64,000 nucleotides of DNA from Candidatus Palauibacter rhopaloidicola (GTDB taxonomy: Bacteria; Gemmatimonadota; Gemmatimonadetes; Palauibacterales; Palauibacteraceae), in contig JAPPGH010000050.1 of the NCBI GenBank assembly GCA_026914155.1, positions 1 through 64,000 of the forward strand, in the 5' to 3' direction. The position numbers were made by a program, and so were the translations under genes. Shown here piece after piece: positions 24,963-33,117 of this stretch. The notes beneath the pieces are model-generated. The model saw nothing but the letters and a program-made list of their open reading frames with translations, had not been told where the DNA came from and ran no database searches. Position 1 is the stretch's first letter; each line of letters starts with the position of its first letter.

Positions 24963-26606
24963 ATGCATCGCCCGGTTCGACGAACTCTGCTTTCGCTCCT
25001 GCTCTGCGCTGCGGGAGTGTCCGCGCTCGCCCCCGACGCCGCATGGGCCCAGGAAATCCCGGTCGACCGCTGGCTGGTCACGACCGCGGAGCACGCGGGG
25101 GGCGACCCCCCGCTTCCCTTGGCGGGGCCCGACCGATTCCCGGACCGCAACCTCGAAACCGCCGCCGGCACGTGGTCGCTCTTTCGCCGCGACGGACAGG
25201 CGGTGCTGGATTTCTCGGAGTTCTCGGAAGCCGGGCAGGCGACGCTGGCCCACGTGTACCTGAAGTCGCCCGCGGACGCGAGCGTGCGGCTCGAACTGGG
25301 CGTCGAGCCCTGCGCGCGGCTCGAGGCGTGGTTGAACGCGCAGTCCATCGCGGACCCCGGCACCGCGCACGAAGTGCGGCTGGCGGCGGGTTGGAACACC
25401 CTCCTCGCCGTGCTCGACGGCGAACCCGGATGTGCGCGCACGCTCTCCGCGCGGCTCTCCCCGGACACGGGTCCGAACGTGCGGGTGGAGCGCGATGAGC
25501 GCTCCGACGACCGGTTGACCGTGCAGGCCTCCCGACCTCCCGGCGTGCGGCCGACCTGGCCCGACGGTGTCGTGACGCTCTCCACCCCCCACATCACGGG
25601 GCTCGCGTGGCGCCCGGATGACGACGACCTGCAGGCCGCCATCCGCTACGAACTCGCGAGTTGGGGTGGCGAGTTCGAGGCCGGAATGGACGGCGCCGGC
25701 GCCCCGGGGATCCAGCGTCTCCCGCTCGGATTCCGGAATCCCTTCGATCTCCCCCGCCGGAGCGGCGGCGCCCAGGGCGCGGCCGGTGCGGCGGGTGAGG
25801 GGGACGATGAGACCGGTCCAACGGACCCGGAGGGAATGCGGGCGCGGATGGTCGCGCAGCTGCTGGGCCGGCCGGAAGCCCGTGCCCCGGCGCCGCGACA
25901 GGGCTCCGCGGAGCTGCGCCTCGCGGACGAGTCGTTCGTCGCCGCGTCCAGCGACCTCAAGCCGGGCGTGCCCGTCCCCTTCGATGGCGTCCTCCCCTTC
26001 CGGAAGCTCCGTGAGGCCGCGCTGCGCGAGGACGGCATGAAGGGCGAGTTCCGCTGGGACGGCGGAGATGGCGACGGGGAGGGCCGCATGCCGGCGGCGC
26101 CTGTGCTGCGAGCGCTCCACGGCACACTGGACCTGGCGCTCGAGACCGGGACGGACGGCGTGTGGCGCGGCAGGTTGCGGGTTCCGGACGTCCTGGCCGG
26201 CTTCACGCTCCGAGGTGCGGAGGGCTCGTGGACCATCGACGGATCCGCGGTGGAGGACGGCTTCCTGTGCGACCCGTGCGAGCGCGGCCGCCGACTGGAA
26301 ATCGAGTTCCGCGGGACCGGGGGCGAGCCGCCACGCGCGCGCATCGCGGGCCCGGGTTTCCCGGATCCGCCCGGAACCGGCCCGCCCTCGGCGGTCGAGT
26401 TGCTGCGGGCGCTGGAAGGGGATAACGACCGTTACCGCGCTCTCATCGAGCGTCCGTCGCCGGATCCTCCCGTTCAGGCGGTTCAGTCGGTTCGTCCGAA
26501 TCGACCGGCAGCGCGGGCTCGGTCGTCGGCGGCGCGATCACGGGCTCCGAGGACGGTTTGGGGCCGAACGTCGGACGCGAGGAATCCGTGGACCAGGGAT
26601 CGATGA
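24963..26606 (+). CDS. Secreted protein of unknown function
   Basis: I do not recognise this family. From ATG 24963 (AGGG 8 bases upstream) it has a signal peptide ending AAWAQ, then about 520 residues. Residues around 30-180 contain strands with LAHVYLKSPADASVRLELG and LAAGWNTLLAVLDGEPGC, like a carbohydrate-binding jelly-roll in which a Cys pair may close a loop. A stretch near 235-300 is rich in Gly, Ala and Pro. After it come more strands ending GFLCDPCERGRRLEIEF. The last 55 or so residues become Arg-, Pro- and Ser-rich and run 164 bases into the convergent tatA/B-like gene. That tail is probably unselected read-through of a lost stop. A solute-binding or cell-surface role is possible, not shown. 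Confidence 0.6.
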   Translation: MHRPVRRTLLSLLLCAAGVSALAPDAAWAQEIPVDRWLVTTAEHAGGDPPLPLAGPDRFPDRNLETAAGTWSLFRRDGQAVLDFSEFSEAGQATLAHVYLKSPADASVRLELGVEPCARLEAWLNAQSIADPGTAHEVRLAAGWNTLLAVLDGEPGCARTLSARLSPDTGPNVRVERDERSDDRLTVQASRPPGVRPTWPDGVVTLSTPHITGLAWRPDDDDLQAAIRYELASWGGEFEAGMDGAGAPGIQRLPLGFRNPFDLPRRSGGAQGAAGAAGEGDDETGPTDPEGMRARMVAQLLGRPEARAPAPRQGSAELRLADESFVAASSDLKPGVPVPFDGVLPFRKLREAALREDGMKGEFRWDGGDGDGEGRMPAAPVLRALHGTLDLALETGTDGVWRGRLRVPDVLAGFTLRGAEGSWTIDGSAVEDGFLCDPCERGRRLEIEFRGTGGEPPRARIAGPGFPDPPGTGPPSAVELLRALEGDNDRYRALIERPSPDPPVQAVQSVRPNRPAARARSSAARSRAPRTVWGRTSDARNPWTRDR

Positions 26607-27015
26607 ACTCCTGAGCCGGATCCACCTCATCGCGCGGCGTGGGCGGCGCCTGCTCCTCCACGACCGGTCCCGCAGCCGCTTTGGCCGCGTCCGCCTCGTC
26701 TCCCGTCTCGTCCCCCGCCTCGTCCGCGTCGGCGGTGGACGCCCCGGCGGCCGCGGCGGTTCCGGCGGCGGTGGCGGTTCCGGCGATCGTCGCGCTGCTG
26801 GGGGTCGCCGGTTTCGGAGGCGCGGGCGGCGACTTCCACTGCGTCTCGCGGCCGGCGGCCTCGAGTTCGCGCTGGATCTCGTTCATCCCCTTCCGGAACT
26901 CGCGGATCCCCTTGCCGATGGTGCGGGTGATCTCGGGGAGGCGGCGCGGCCCGAACACGATGAGCACGAGTATCGCGATGAGGATGAACTCCTGTATCCC
27001 GAAACCCAGGTCCAT
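26443..27015 (-). CDS. TatA/TatB-family twin-arginine translocase subunit
   Basis: Part of the Tat system that exports folded proteins; this window encodes at least two Tat substrates. The N-terminus is diagnostic: a short membrane helix FILIAILVLIVFG, the hinge FGPRRLPE, then an amphipathic helix IGKGIREFRKGMNEI. The remainder (about residues 60-190) is a low-complexity Ala/Pro/Glu tail. At 190 residues it is longer than typical TatA (about 90) and closer to TatB, so TatB is possible. The hinge residues fit TatA and TatB equally. It is 4 bases after the HNH gene on the same strand. The last 164 bases overlap a convergent gene. Confidence 0.85.
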   Translation of the reverse strand: MDLGFGIQEFILIAILVLIVFGPRRLPEITRTIGKGIREFRKGMNEIQRELEAAGRETQWKSPPAPPKPATPSSATIAGTATAAGTAAAAGASTADADEAGDETGDEADAAKAAAGPVVEEQAPPTPRDEVDPAQEFIDPWSTDSSRPTFGPKPSSEPVIAPPTTEPALPVDSDEPTEPPEREDPATDAR

Positions 27016-27019
27016 TCGG

Positions 27020-27583
27020 CTAACCGGCCGCAGGTTGGGGCGTCAGCGCGCGCAGCACGTCCTCGCCGTAGAACATGCCGATGTACCGCGCCTGCACCGG
27101 CGTGACACTGCGGACGGCCCAGATCAGCTCGACGTGGTTGGGTTCGCGGGGCTCCGCCGCGAGCGAGAACCCGCACTCCTCCAGCAGGCGGTCCGCCTTC
27201 TTCAGGTTGCACTTGCTGCAGGCCGTGACCACGTTCGACCACGCGTTGTCTCCGCCACGCGAGATCGGAGTCACGTGATCGCGGGTCAGCGACTCGCGAT
27301 ACCCCAACTCCCGCCGGTGACGGCCGCAGTACTGGCAGCGATAGGCGTCGCGCGCGAACAGGAAGGTGTTCGTGACCTGGCGGCGGAAGCGGCGGGGGAT
27401 CTGGATGAACCGGACGAGGCGGATGACCACGGGCGTATCCATCCGCACGCGCTCGGAGCGGATGGGACGCGCCGAATCCACCTCCAGCGCATCGGCCTTC
27501 CGGTCGATGATCAGGCGAACGGCGCGCCGGACCGGAATGATCGTCAACGGCTCGTATGAAGCGTTCAGGGCCAGACAGCCCAT
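27020..27583 (-). CDS. HNH endonuclease family protein
   Basis: Small protein with a complete HNH nuclease motif. YRCQYCGRH and CSKCNL supply two zinc-binding Cys pairs around SLTRDHVTPISRGGDNAWSNVV, which has the catalytic His and downstream Asn. From ATG 27583 (AAGGGG upstream) it has 187 residues. The N-terminal MGCLALNASYEPLTIIPVRRA is the signature of a widespread stand-alone HNH family. Its in vivo role is unknown; DNA repair or a restriction-like role are guesses. It is the first gene of a pair with tatA/B, divergent from priA. Confidence 0.87.
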   Translation of the reverse strand: MGCLALNASYEPLTIIPVRRAVRLIIDRKADALEVDSARPIRSERVRMDTPVVIRLVRFIQIPRRFRRQVTNTFLFARDAYRCQYCGRHRRELGYRESLTRDHVTPISRGGDNAWSNVVTACSKCNLKKADRLLEECGFSLAAEPREPNHVELIWAVRSVTPVQARYIGMFYGEDVLRALTPQPAAG

Positions 27584-27655
27584 GAGCGACCCCCCTTGGA
27601 TTCGGTGGCGGAAAACAAGCAATCCGGCTGCGACGTGTCAAGCGAAGGCCCCGGC

Positions 27656-29965
27656 GTGAAGGCGCCCCGGGAAGCGGGCTCCGCCGGCGTGTGCGAGGTG
27701 GCCGTCGCGCGGACGTTCCTCGGCACGCTCGCGTACTCGATCCCCGCCTCGCTTGTCGGCGCGGTGGCGCCGGGCATGCGCGTTCGCGTCCCGCTCGGCG
27801 GCGGGACGGCGGTCGGCGTCGTGGACCGCCTCGGGTTGAGGGCGGATCGGGGACGTAAACCGCGCTTGCGGGAGCTGCGGGCCGTGCTCGACGAAGCGCC
27901 GGTGCTCGACGCGCCCCTCCTCCATCTCTGCCGCTGGATCTCGGACTACTACGTCGCGCCCCTCGGCGTGGTGCTGAGAGCGGCCCTCCCCCCGGGCGCG
28001 CTCGGGTCCCGGGCGGGCGGGCGCGGGAGTCCGGGAAAACCGCGCACCGAGCGCGTGCTGCGGCTCGTGCGCGAACTTCGAACGCTGAGCGAACGCGACC
28101 GCGCCTTCGGGCGAGCGAAGCGGCAGCGCGAGCTGTACGAGACGCTTGAGTCGGTGGGCGGACAGGCGGGCGTTGGTCACCTGACGAAGCAACTCGGCTT
28201 CGGCCGGGGCGTGCTCAACGGGCTCGTGGAGCGGCGCCTCGCGGAGATCGTGGAGCGCGAGGTGGAGCGGGATCCCTTCGCCGGCCAGGTGCAGCCGGAG
28301 GCCCGGTTCACGCTGACAGCCGACCAGGCGCGGGTCGTGGGCGACCTCGAGCGCCTCGACGCGCCCGGACGCGTCGCGCTCCTGCGCGGTGTGACGGGCT
28401 CGGGCAAGACGGCTGTCTACCTCGAGGTGCTGGAGCGCCAACTCGCGCTGGGCCGCTCCGGCATTGTCCTCGTGCCGGAGATCGCGCTCACCCCCCAGAC
28501 GGTGCAGCGCTTCCGGGCCCGCTTCGGTGACGAGGTCACCGTGCTGCACTCGGGGCTCTCGGACGGGGAACGGTTCGACGCCTGGCGCAGCCTGCGCGAG
28601 GGGAGGAAGCGGATCGCGATCGGGCCACGCTCGGCGGTGTTCGCGCCGGTCCGGAATCTGGGCGCGGTCATCGTCGACGAGGAGCACGAGAGCAGCTACA
28701 AGCAGTCCGACGTGCCGCGCTACCACGCCCGTTCCGTCGCGATCGTGCGCGCGCGCCTGGAAGGGGCGCTGTGCGTGCTCGGGTCCGCGACGCCGGCCCT
28801 GGAGAGCTGGGAGAATGCGCGGACCGGGCGCTACCGCCTGCTCGAACTCGACGAACGGGTGACGGGCCACGGGCTCCCTTCCGTGGAACTCGTCGACCTG
28901 CGCGCCGATGACGACGAGGGCCCGGAACGGGAGGCGGAGGCCCCCGCGCCGGGCGGCGGACCGCGGGTCTTCTCCAAGCGGTTGCGGGAGGCGATCGCCG
29001 CGCGTCTCGCACGGGGCGAGCAGACGATCCTCTTTCTCAACCGCCGCGGATACGCCTCCTTCGCAGAGTGCGTGGCCTGCGGTCACGTGTGGAGTTGCGA
29101 CGCCTGCTCCGTGACCCTCACGTATCATCGCCGGCGCAGGCAACTCGTATGTCATCACTGCGGCGCCACGAGCCCGCCGCCGTCCGGGTGCGCCGAGTGC
29201 GGCGGCCCCGCGCCGCGCTACGCCGGGATCGGCACCGAACAGGTCGAACGCCGCGTGGGCGAGCTTTTTCCCGAAGCCGGCATCGCCCGCATGGACCTCG
29301 ACACCACGGGCTCCAAGTGGGCGCACGTCGAGATCCTGGAGGCGTTCCGCAAGCGGGAGGTCGACATCCTGCTCGGCACGCAGATGATCGCCAAGGGCCT
29401 CGATTTTCCGCAGGTCACGCTCGTGGGAGTGATCAACGCGGATGTCGGTCTCCATCTCCCGGACTTCCGCGCCAGCGAACGCACCTTCCAGCTCCTGGAG
29501 CAGGTCGCCGGACGGGCGGGGCGGGGCGAGGAACCGGGGGAGGTGCTCGTCCAGACCTCGCGTCCGCGGCACTACGCGCTCGCCGCGGCCGCGGAACACG
29601 ACTACGTCGGCTTCGCGGAACGCGAACTGGGGGACCGCGAGGAACCCGGCTATCCGCCGCACCGCCGGCTCGCGAACCTCGTCATCTCCGGGAAGACCGA
29701 GTCTCGGGTGATCGAGGTCGCGGAGGAATTGTCCGAGTGGACGCGGCGGCTGATTCGAAGTCGCGGGCTCGCGGGGATCGAGGTCATCGGACCGGCCCCC
29801 TGCCCGATCGACCGACTCCGGGAGCGATGGCGATGGCACTTCCTGATCAAGGCGGATCGCGCCGCGACGCTCGGCGGCGTGCTGCGCTTCCTCGGCGAGC
29901 AGCGGGGCCAGCCCGGCTCGGGCCTCCGGCTCGAGATCGACCGCGATCCCGAGGCGCTCCTGTGA
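27656..29965 (+). CDS. priA: Primosomal protein N', replication restart helicase PriA
   Basis: DNA helicase that reloads the replisome at stalled forks. The 3'-DNA-binding region is at the N-terminus (VARTFLGTLAYSIPASLVG). Walker A is GVTGSGKT (about residue 245), Walker B region VIVDEEHESSYKQSD, and further helicase motifs LGSATPALES, GTQMIAKGLDFPQV and QVAGRAGRGEEPG follow. Eight zinc-binding Cys appear in four pairs (CVACG, CDACS, CHHCG, CAECG). I chose GTG 27656 because GAAGG lies 7 bases before it and family homology starts soon after; TTG 27596 is the most upstream option. The length of 769 is normal. It is divergent from the HNH gene. Confidence 0.95.
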   Translation: MKAPREAGSAGVCEVAVARTFLGTLAYSIPASLVGAVAPGMRVRVPLGGGTAVGVVDRLGLRADRGRKPRLRELRAVLDEAPVLDAPLLHLCRWISDYYVAPLGVVLRAALPPGALGSRAGGRGSPGKPRTERVLRLVRELRTLSERDRAFGRAKRQRELYETLESVGGQAGVGHLTKQLGFGRGVLNGLVERRLAEIVEREVERDPFAGQVQPEARFTLTADQARVVGDLERLDAPGRVALLRGVTGSGKTAVYLEVLERQLALGRSGIVLVPEIALTPQTVQRFRARFGDEVTVLHSGLSDGERFDAWRSLREGRKRIAIGPRSAVFAPVRNLGAVIVDEEHESSYKQSDVPRYHARSVAIVRARLEGALCVLGSATPALESWENARTGRYRLLELDERVTGHGLPSVELVDLRADDDEGPEREAEAPAPGGGPRVFSKRLREAIAARLARGEQTILFLNRRGYASFAECVACGHVWSCDACSVTLTYHRRRRQLVCHHCGATSPPPSGCAECGGPAPRYAGIGTEQVERRVGELFPEAGIARMDLDTTGSKWAHVEILEAFRKREVDILLGTQMIAKGLDFPQVTLVGVINADVGLHLPDFRASERTFQLLEQVAGRAGRGEEPGEVLVQTSRPRHYALAAAAEHDYVGFAERELGDREEPGYPPHRRLANLVISGKTESRVIEVAEELSEWTRRLIRSRGLAGIEVIGPAPCPIDRLRERWRWHFLIKADRAATLGGVLRFLGEQRGQPGSGLRLEIDRDPEALL

Positions 29966-30071
29966 GGGGGCCATCGAGCTCCCCGCTTCGCTTGTTGGGA
30001 GGATCGCGCTCCGTCAGGTTGTGCCTCGGATTCCAACGCGCTGTGCGTGGGCGCGAAGCGAGGGAGAGGGA

Positions 30072-31394
30072 ATGAGCGAATCAGGGTCGCGGACCGCCGC
30101 GCCCATGGGAGGCCACCCGCGCCGTCACGTTCGGAGCCGAGGACTGCCGGGAATGATCATGGCGATCGGGGTCGCGACGGCGGCCTGCGGGGGGTCGTCG
30201 CTGCCACCCGGAGCTTCGGCCGAAGCGATGGCCGCATTCGAGGCGTGCAGCGAGTTGGCGTGGGAGGAGAAGCAGGACTGCTATGAAGGGCGGCTCCTCG
30301 ACGAACTCGCCGAAACCGGGACCGTTGCGGCGCTGGGAATGCTCGAGTGGCTGGCCGCCGCGGACAGGGATGTCCGGGCGCAGTCCCATGTCCTCACGCA
30401 CGCGATCGGCATCAGCGCCTACGCACCCGGAGACGTCTTCACAGACGTGTTCGAGGAGTGCACCGAGCTCTTCCAGTCCGGGTGCTACCACGGCGTCGTC
30501 CAGGCCTATTTCATCGCGATGGGCGAACCGAACGCGGAGATGGTTGCCGGGCTCTGCGCGCCCTATGAGGCGGACCCCGCCGACCGCTGGCTGCTCTTCC
30601 AGTGCCTGCACGGTCTCGGGCACGGTCTCACGATGTACTACGGCCACCACCTGCTGATGGCGCTCGAGGGCTGCGACCTGCTGACGACCGGCTGGAACCG
30701 GAACTCGTGCTACGGCGGGGCGTTCATGGAGAACGTGGTCAACGCGACCGCGCCTCATCATCCGGCCGCCGAACTGGTGTCCGACGGGACCGCCGCGGAG
30801 GGCGTTCCGGGGGAGGCGGGCGAGGCCTCGGATCACGGCGCGGGCGCGCACGTCCACGGGGCGATGGCGATGGCGGACGGCGTCGAACCCTTCGAGCCGC
30901 TGCGCGCCGACGACCCGCATTACCCCTGCTCGATTCTGGACGAGAAGTACCTGACCTCCTGTTACCAGATGCAGACGTCCGCCATGCTCTGGCACAACGA
31001 CGGGGACATCGCGGCCGCGGCCGCCGCCTGTGTGGATGCACCCGACGCCTGGCGAAACCACTGCTTCGTGAGTCTCGGCCGCGACATCAGCGGCCGCACG
31101 CTGCAGGACGAGGACGATGCGCGCCGCGAGTGCCGGAAGTCGCCGGAGGAGTACCGCGAGTGGTGCTACGTGGGCGCCGTGAGAAACTTCGTGGACGTCA
31201 CCGCGACGACGGACGCCGGGTTCTCGTTCTGCCGCGCCCTTGAGGACTCGGCCAAGCCGCGGTGTCACGAAGCGATGGGAGAGGCGCTGTACTCGCTCTA
31301 CGCGGACGAAGCCGCGCGGCGCGACGCCTGCGAGGCGTCCGAGACGGAGGAACTCGCGCTCGCGTGCCGGCGCGGCGCCCTCGTCACGGACTAG
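30072..31394 (+). CDS. Cysteine-pair repeat lipoprotein of unknown function
   Basis: I cannot name this family. From ATG 30072 (GAGAGGG upstream) it has a long basic start and a lipobox VATAAC (Cys39), so it is probably lipid-anchored. The rest is almost all helix-like and contains about nine copies of a loose motif, Cys-x(7-15)-Cys-(aromatic/His/Leu/Arg). Examples are CTELFQSGCYHG, CDLLTTGWNRNSCYGG, CVDAPDAWRNHCFV and CRKSPEEYREWCYVG. Each is probably a helical hairpin closed by a disulfide, giving a solenoid. One copy reads CLHGLGHGL. Further His cluster in an insert (DHGAGAHVHG) suggestive of metal binding. It is alone between priA and a convergent operon. Confidence 0.7.
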   Translation: MSESGSRTAAPMGGHPRRHVRSRGLPGMIMAIGVATAACGGSSLPPGASAEAMAAFEACSELAWEEKQDCYEGRLLDELAETGTVAALGMLEWLAAADRDVRAQSHVLTHAIGISAYAPGDVFTDVFEECTELFQSGCYHGVVQAYFIAMGEPNAEMVAGLCAPYEADPADRWLLFQCLHGLGHGLTMYYGHHLLMALEGCDLLTTGWNRNSCYGGAFMENVVNATAPHHPAAELVSDGTAAEGVPGEAGEASDHGAGAHVHGAMAMADGVEPFEPLRADDPHYPCSILDEKYLTSCYQMQTSAMLWHNDGDIAAAAAACVDAPDAWRNHCFVSLGRDISGRTLQDEDDARRECRKSPEEYREWCYVGAVRNFVDVTATTDAGFSFCRALEDSAKPRCHEAMGEALYSLYADEAARRDACEASETEELALACRRGALVTD

Positions 31395-31411
31395 CGGCGC
31401 AACCCGACGCG

Positions 31412-32083
31412 CTAGTCTTTCCCGCTGCCTCTCGCTGCGCGCATGAAGCGTCGCAGCAGCCCTTCATCGAGTCGTCCGTCCGTTCTCACTCCCGAGCAGA
31501 CATCCACGCCGAAGGGACGGACCGCGCGCAGGGCCGCGGCCACGTTGGTTGGCCGGAGGCCGCCCGCGAGGTAGACGGGGCAGTCGGCCCGTTCGACGAT
31601 GGCGCGGCTGTGGCTCCAGTCGTGGACGCGACCCGTGCCCCCGAGTTGCCGCACGGGGAGGTCCGGGTTGCCCGAGTCGAGCAGAACCGCGTCGACCAGC
31701 GGCGCCACCGCGACCGCCTCCTCCACCGAGTCCTCTCCCCGGACGTGGACGACCTGAACGAGCGAGACGCCCGGCAGACGGCGGCGCAGACTGCGCAGCG
31801 CGGCGTGCGCGATCCGGTCCACGAGCTGGAGCGTGTCGGCCCGGGTCCGGCGCTGCTGGGCCGCGATCTCCTCGGGGTCCGTCCGCGACGTGAGCAGGAA
31901 GGTCGCGACGCCGCGCGGGGCCGCGGCCGCTATGCGGCGGATCGTGGCCTCGTCGATGACCCCCGGCCCGCTCGGCATCGCCGACACGAGCCCGATCGCC
32001 ATGGCCCCGCAGCGGGCGGCGAGCGCGGCTTCCTCGGGACTCCCGATGCAGCAGATCTTGACCGCGGGCTTCGGCTGGCTCAG
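31412..32083 (-). CDS. Phosphoribosylanthranilate isomerase-like protein (TrpF fold), probable CTG start
   Basis: TrpF isomerises phosphoribosylanthranilate in tryptophan synthesis. Matching features are VKICCIGSP (catalytic Cys where TrpF has KICG), AVLLDSG (general-acid Asp), GGTGRVHDW (phosphate loop), YLAGGLRPTNV and GVDVCSGVRTDG. The expected SPR segment is replaced by SGPGV. No ATG, GTG or TTG lies near the domain start. CTG 32083 overlaps the upstream stop (CTGA) with GGGGG about 8 bases before it, and gives 223 residues. It sits last in an operon with a peptidase and a dipeptide epimerase, with no other trp genes, so it may be a true TrpF by scattered location or a relative with another job. 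Confidence 0.72.
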   Translation of the reverse strand: MSQPKPAVKICCIGSPEEAALAARCGAMAIGLVSAMPSGPGVIDEATIRRIAAAAPRGVATFLLTSRTDPEEIAAQQRRTRADTLQLVDRIAHAALRSLRRRLPGVSLVQVVHVRGEDSVEEAVAVAPLVDAVLLDSGNPDLPVRQLGGTGRVHDWSHSRAIVERADCPVYLAGGLRPTNVAAALRAVRPFGVDVCSGVRTDGRLDEGLLRRFMRAARGSGKD

Positions 32084-33117
32084 GCGGGCGCCCCCGTGGC
32101 TGCGCGCTCGACGCCGAGCCCGGGAGCTTCGGACAGGACGATGCGACCCTGCTCGAGATGCGGGCCCGTGAACGGATCGGAACGGAGGAGCGCGGCGCCA
32201 TCCAGGTCCGCGTAATCCACGAGCGAGGCCAGGTGCGCCGCGGGCGCGATCCCGAGGCTCGTTTCGAGCATGCAGCCGAGCATGACCGAGAGGCCGCAGG
32301 CGCGCGCGGTGTGGATCATGCGGAGCGCCTCTCTCGGACCGCCGCACTTGGCGAGCTTGATGTTGATGCCGTCGACGAGGCCGTCGAGTCGCGGGATGTC
32401 GCTCGCCACGATGCTCGACTCGTCCACGACGATGGGGAGAACCGCGCGCGAGCGGACGAAGGCCAGCTCGTCGTTCTCCGTCGGCGGGAGCGGCTGCTCC
32501 ACGAACTCCACCCCGTACTCGGCGCACATCGCGATCCCCTCGATGGCTTCGGCGGGCGTCCAGGCCGCGTTCGCATCCACGCGCAGGACCTTGTCGGGCG
32601 CCGCGCCGCGGACGGCGCTCAGCCGCGCCTCGTCGTCGTCGCTCCCGAGCTTGATCTTGAGGATGGGCCACGCTGCGGCCTCGCGCGTCTTCCGCGCCAT
32701 GACTTCCGGAGCGTCGATGCCGATCGTGAACGAACTGAGCGGCGCGTCGGCCGGATCCAGACCCCAGAGCTTCCAGAGCGGAAGCCCGGCCCGTTTTCCG
32801 ACCCAGTCGTGGAGCGCCGACGAGATGGCGCAGCGGGCCGACCCGTTGCGGCCGAGGAGGCTCGCGAGGTCCCGTTCGATGTTCTCGAGCCGGAAGGGGT
32901 CTTCCACCTCCTCGATGCGGGGGGCCAGCTTTCTCAGCGCGGCCTCCACCGTGCCCACCGTCTCCCCGTAGTACCCGGACGGATCCGCCTCGCCCCAGCC
33001 CTCGATCCCCTCGTGCTCCAGCCGCACCCACACGAGGTCGTCGCCCGTCTTCACGCCGCGGCTGATGCCGAAGGGGTACGCCGTCTCGACGTGGAACGGC
33101 TCCCACGAGATTCTCAT
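32080..33117 (-). CDS. Dipeptide epimerase (enolase superfamily, L-Ala-D/L-Glu epimerase type)
   Basis: Cytosolic enzyme that flips the second residue of dipeptides, typically L-Ala-D-Glu from peptidoglycan recycling. The 345 residues show the muconate-lactonising fold. The lid is YPFGISRGVKTGDD. The catalytic Lys pair is in ILKIKLGS (KxK), the metal ligands in RVDANAAWTP (DxN), VEQPLP (E) and VVDESS (D). The second catalytic Lys is in GINIKLAKCGG, and GCMLETSLGIA follows. ATG 33117 overlaps the M24 peptidase stop by 4 bases. Specificity in this family varies widely, so the exact dipeptide is inferred only. Confidence 0.88.
   Translation of the reverse strand: MRISWEPFHVETAYPFGISRGVKTGDDLVWVRLEHEGIEGWGEADPSGYYGETVGTVEAALRKLAPRIEEVEDPFRLENIERDLASLLGRNGSARCAISSALHDWVGKRAGLPLWKLWGLDPADAPLSSFTIGIDAPEVMARKTREAAAWPILKIKLGSDDDEARLSAVRGAAPDKVLRVDANAAWTPAEAIEGIAMCAEYGVEFVEQPLPPTENDELAFVRSRAVLPIVVDESSIVASDIPRLDGLVDGINIKLAKCGGPREALRMIHTARACGLSVMLGCMLETSLGIAPAAHLASLVDYADLDGAALLRSDPFTGPHLEQGRIVLSEAPGLGVERAATGAPA

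Noticed and set aside
27638-29974. Long minus-strand frame across priA
   Set aside because: PriA motifs on the plus strand are unambiguous; the minus frame is a shadow.
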